A stretch of DNA of 7,166 nucleotides from Gammaproteobacteria bacterium (GTDB taxonomy: Bacteria > Pseudomonadota > Gammaproteobacteria > Steroidobacterales > BM003), in assembly GCA_026193125.1 (NCBI GenBank), contig JAPHSC010000390.1:1-7166 (forward strand), written 5' to 3'. The position numbers were made by a program, and so were the translations under genes. Each line of letters begins with the position of its first letter. The stretch's first letter is position 1. This document shows, piece by piece, positions 5,311 to 7,166 of this stretch. Below the pieces are notes generated by a model, which was not told where the DNA came from, did no database searches, and worked only from the letters and a program-made list of their open reading frames with translations.

Positions 5311-6780
5311 ATGCGCATCATTCAAGAAGCTCTTACCTTCGATGACGTTTTGCTCCAGCCCGAGTACTCCGAAATTTTGCCCAGGGAAGTCTCACTGGCG
5401 ACCCGGCTGACCGCCGAAATCAGGCTGAACATTCCGCTGGTTGCCGCCGCCATGGACACTGTCACCGAGGCGCGCCTGGCCATCACCCTGGCCCAGGAAG
5501 GCGGCATCGGCATCGTGCACAAGAACATGACGCCACAGGCCCAGGCCCAGGAAGTGCGTCGAGTCAAAAAGTTCGAGAGCGGCATCATCACTGATCCCAT
5601 CACGGTAACTCCGGACAAGACCATTCGGGACGTTATCGAATTGACCCGGCGCAAGAATATTTCCGGTGTGCCGGTGGTAGACGGAGCGGATGACCTGGTG
5701 GGCATCGTGACCCACAGGGACCTGCGTTTTGAAACCCAGCTGGATGCCCCGGTATCCTCGGTAATGACACCCAAGGACCGCCTGGTCACCGTGCGCGAGG
5801 GCGCGGCGAAGGAAGAGATCCTGTTGTTGCTGCACAAGCATCGAATTGAAAAAGTACTGGTAGTGAACGCGGCCTTCAAGCTTCGCGGCATGATCACGGT
5901 GAAGGATTACCAGAAGGCCACCGAATTTCCCCTGGCTGCCAAGGACGAGCGTGGCGCCCTGCGTGTAGGCGCGGCCGTGGGCACCGCCCCGGAAACTGAT
6001 GAACGGGTTGCAGCGCTGGTCGAGGCCGGCGTGGACGTGATCGTGGTGGATACCTCGCACGGTCACTCGCGTGGTGTGATCGAGCGGGTGAAATGGATCA
6101 AGTCAGCCTTCCCGCACATTCAGGTGGTTGGTGGCAACATCGTTACCGCCGATGCTGCGCGTGCACTGGTTGACGCGGGTGCCGATGCGGTCAAGGTGGG
6201 TATAGGCCCCGGCTCCATCTGCACCACGCGGATCGTGGCCGGTGTGGGTGTGCCGCAGATCACCGCCATCGCCAACGTGGCGCGTGAATTGGCCAGCAGC
6301 GGTATTCCGCTGATCGCCGACGGTGGCATCCGCTACTCCGGTGATATTGCCAAGGCCATCGTGGCCGGCGCCTCCTCGGTGATGCTTGGTGGCCTGTTTG
6401 CCGGCACCGAAGAGTCCCCGGGTGAAGTGGAGTTGTACCAGGGCCGCTCATACAAGTCCTATCGTGGCATGGGCTCGCTGGGCGCCATGGCCCAGGACAA
6501 CGGGTCCTCGGACCGGTATTTCCAGGACAGTACCGACGAAGTGGAGAAGCTGGTCCCCGAGGGCATCGAGGGCCGCGTGCCGTACAAGGGTAGTGTGATT
6601 GGTATCGTCCACCAGTTGATGGGTGGGGTGCGTTCGGCCATGGGTTATACCGGCTGTGCGGATATCGAGGAGATGCGCAGCAAGCCGCGCTTCGTGCGCA
6701 TCACCAATGCAGGCGTACGCGAAAGTCACGTCCACGACGTCACCATTACCAAGGAAGCCCCGAACTACCGGGCCAATTGA
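5311..6780 (+). CDS. guaB: Inosine-5'-monophosphate dehydrogenase
   Basis: GuaB oxidises IMP to XMP with NAD+, the first committed and rate-limiting step of guanine nucleotide synthesis in the cytoplasm. The 489-residue protein has the TIM-barrel catalytic domain split by a tandem CBS (Bateman) module at about 92-203. Visible motifs are LTFDDVLLQP (8-17), AAMDTVTE (46-53), GGNI (274-277), the catalytic loop GIGPGSICTTR at 297-307 with nucleophile Cys304, DGGIRYSGD (337-345), GMGSLGAM (386-393), and the flap SDRYFQ (400-405) with the Arg402-Tyr403 pair. All key residues are present. The open frame continues upstream to an ATG at 5080, but that stretch is antisense to xseA and contains the promoter. 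The ATG at 5311 gives the conserved MRIIQEALTF start and normal length. guaA follows after 48 nt without a visible terminator, indicating a guaBA operon. Confidence 0.98.
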   Translation: MRIIQEALTFDDVLLQPEYSEILPREVSLATRLTAEIRLNIPLVAAAMDTVTEARLAITLAQEGGIGIVHKNMTPQAQAQEVRRVKKFESGIITDPITVTPDKTIRDVIELTRRKNISGVPVVDGADDLVGIVTHRDLRFETQLDAPVSSVMTPKDRLVTVREGAAKEEILLLLHKHRIEKVLVVNAAFKLRGMITVKDYQKATEFPLAAKDERGALRVGAAVGTAPETDERVAALVEAGVDVIVVDTSHGHSRGVIERVKWIKSAFPHIQVVGGNIVTADAARALVDAGADAVKVGIGPGSICTTRIVAGVGVPQITAIANVARELASSGIPLIADGGIRYSGDIAKAIVAGASSVMLGGLFAGTEESPGEVELYQGRSYKSYRGMGSLGAMAQDNGSSDRYFQDSTDEVEKLVPEGIEGRVPYKGSVIGIVHQLMGGVRSAMGYTGCADIEEMRSKPRFVRITNAGVRESHVHDVTITKEAPNYRAN

Positions 6781-6816
6781 TCCGGTCCTGCGGGCTTGTT
6801 GATTTTCTGATACCAC

Positions 6817-6822
6817 CGAGGG
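6817..6822 (+). promoter_or_regulatory. Ribosome-binding site fixing the GTG start of guaA
   Basis: CGAGGG ends 6 nt before GTG at 6829. An in-frame TGA at 6808-6810 excludes any start further upstream, and no ATG lies between that stop and the conserved first strand of GuaA. Translation must therefore start at GTG 6829, or less likely at another non-ATG codon nearby. Confidence 0.7.
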
Positions 6823-6828
6823 TTTCCA

Positions 6829-7166
6829 GTGGCGGATATCCATTCTGATCGAATTCTTATCCTGGACTTCGGATCCCAGTACACTCAGTTGATTGCCCGC
6901 AGGGTGCGCGAAGCAGGCGTGTACAGCGAAATCCATCCCTGGGATATGCACGATGACGCGGTGCGCGAGTTCGCACCGCAGGGCGTGATTCTTTCCGGCG
7001 GTCCCGAGTCAGTCACCCTGGATGAACCGCCACGGGTCAGCGATGTGGTGTTCGCGCTGGGCGTACCGGTGCTGGGTATATGTTATGGCATGCAAACCAT
7101 GGCAGCCCAGTTGGGTGGCCACGTTGCGCCCTCCAGTCATCGCGAATTCGGTTACGCCCAGGTACG
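6829..7166 (+). CDS. guaA: GMP synthase (glutamine-hydrolysing), N-terminal part (3' end outside window)
   Basis: GuaA converts XMP to GMP using ATP and glutamine, the step after GuaB. The 112 complete codons visible encode most of the N-terminal class I glutamine amidotransferase domain. They include RILILDFGSQYTQLIARRVR at 8-27, the oxyanion-strand block GVILSGGPESV at 52-62, and the nucleophile elbow GICYGMQ at 83-89 with catalytic Cys85, followed by QLGGHV and REFGYAQV. The catalytic His and Glu of this domain and the entire ATP-pyrophosphatase and dimerisation domains lie beyond the window end (the family is about 525 residues). The start codon is GTG, initiating MADIHSD, supported by a good ribosome site and an in-frame stop just upstream. 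It is cotranscribed with guaB by all appearances. Confidence 0.96.
   Translation, partial: MADIHSDRILILDFGSQYTQLIARRVREAGVYSEIHPWDMHDDAVREFAPQGVILSGGPESVTLDEPPRVSDVVFALGVPVLGICYGMQTMAAQLGGHVAPSSHREFGYAQV

Noticed and set aside
5392..6066. A 224-codon minus-strand open frame opposite guaB
   Set aside because: It is antisense to a highly conserved gene and shows no domain. Its length is explained by codon bias of guaB.

Overview
The window looks like a chromosomal housekeeping segment from a GC-rich gammaproteobacterium. The evidence is the neighbour pairs bamB-der and guaB-guaA, xseA divergent from guaB, and protein sequences closest in my recollection to Pseudomonas/Xanthomonas-type relatives. 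The genus cannot be fixed from this sequence. Codon use and base composition look even throughout. I see no insertion sequence, tRNA, rRNA, CRISPR array or phage gene.

Layout, left to right. Positions 1-309 (+) hold the C-terminal end of bamB, the outer-membrane assembly lipoprotein. Positions 374-1768 (+) hold complete der, the double-GTPase ribosome assembly factor. Positions 1853-2947 (+) hold a MetX-family acyltransferase that resembles serine O-succinyltransferase more than homoserine acetyltransferase. It converges, with a 7-nt gap, on a leftward pair: a secreted M23 metallopeptidase (2955-3773, -) and xseA, exonuclease VII large subunit (3776-5149, -). xseA is upstream of the peptidase with only 2 nt between them. 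A 161-nt divergent regulatory region (5150-5310) then leads into guaB (5311-6780, +), IMP dehydrogenase, and the start of guaA (6829-7166, +), GMP synthase, which begins with GTG and runs off the window.

The order bamB, der, (xseA reversed), guaB, guaA matches the Escherichia coli arrangement, where the small gene yfgJ lies between der and xseA. Here that slot holds the acyltransferase and the M23 peptidase, so those two are the variable part of an otherwise conserved neighbourhood. guaB and guaA catalyse the two consecutive steps from IMP to GMP and appear to form an operon. The other genes are in unrelated pathways: envelope assembly, ribosome assembly, sulfur amino acid synthesis, cell-wall hydrolysis and DNA repair.

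I did not find an obvious undescribed multi-gene system. The best leads are the likely serine O-succinyltransferase assignment, a perfect inverted repeat at the -35 position of the guaB promoter, and a hairpin spanning both stop codons of the convergent genes.
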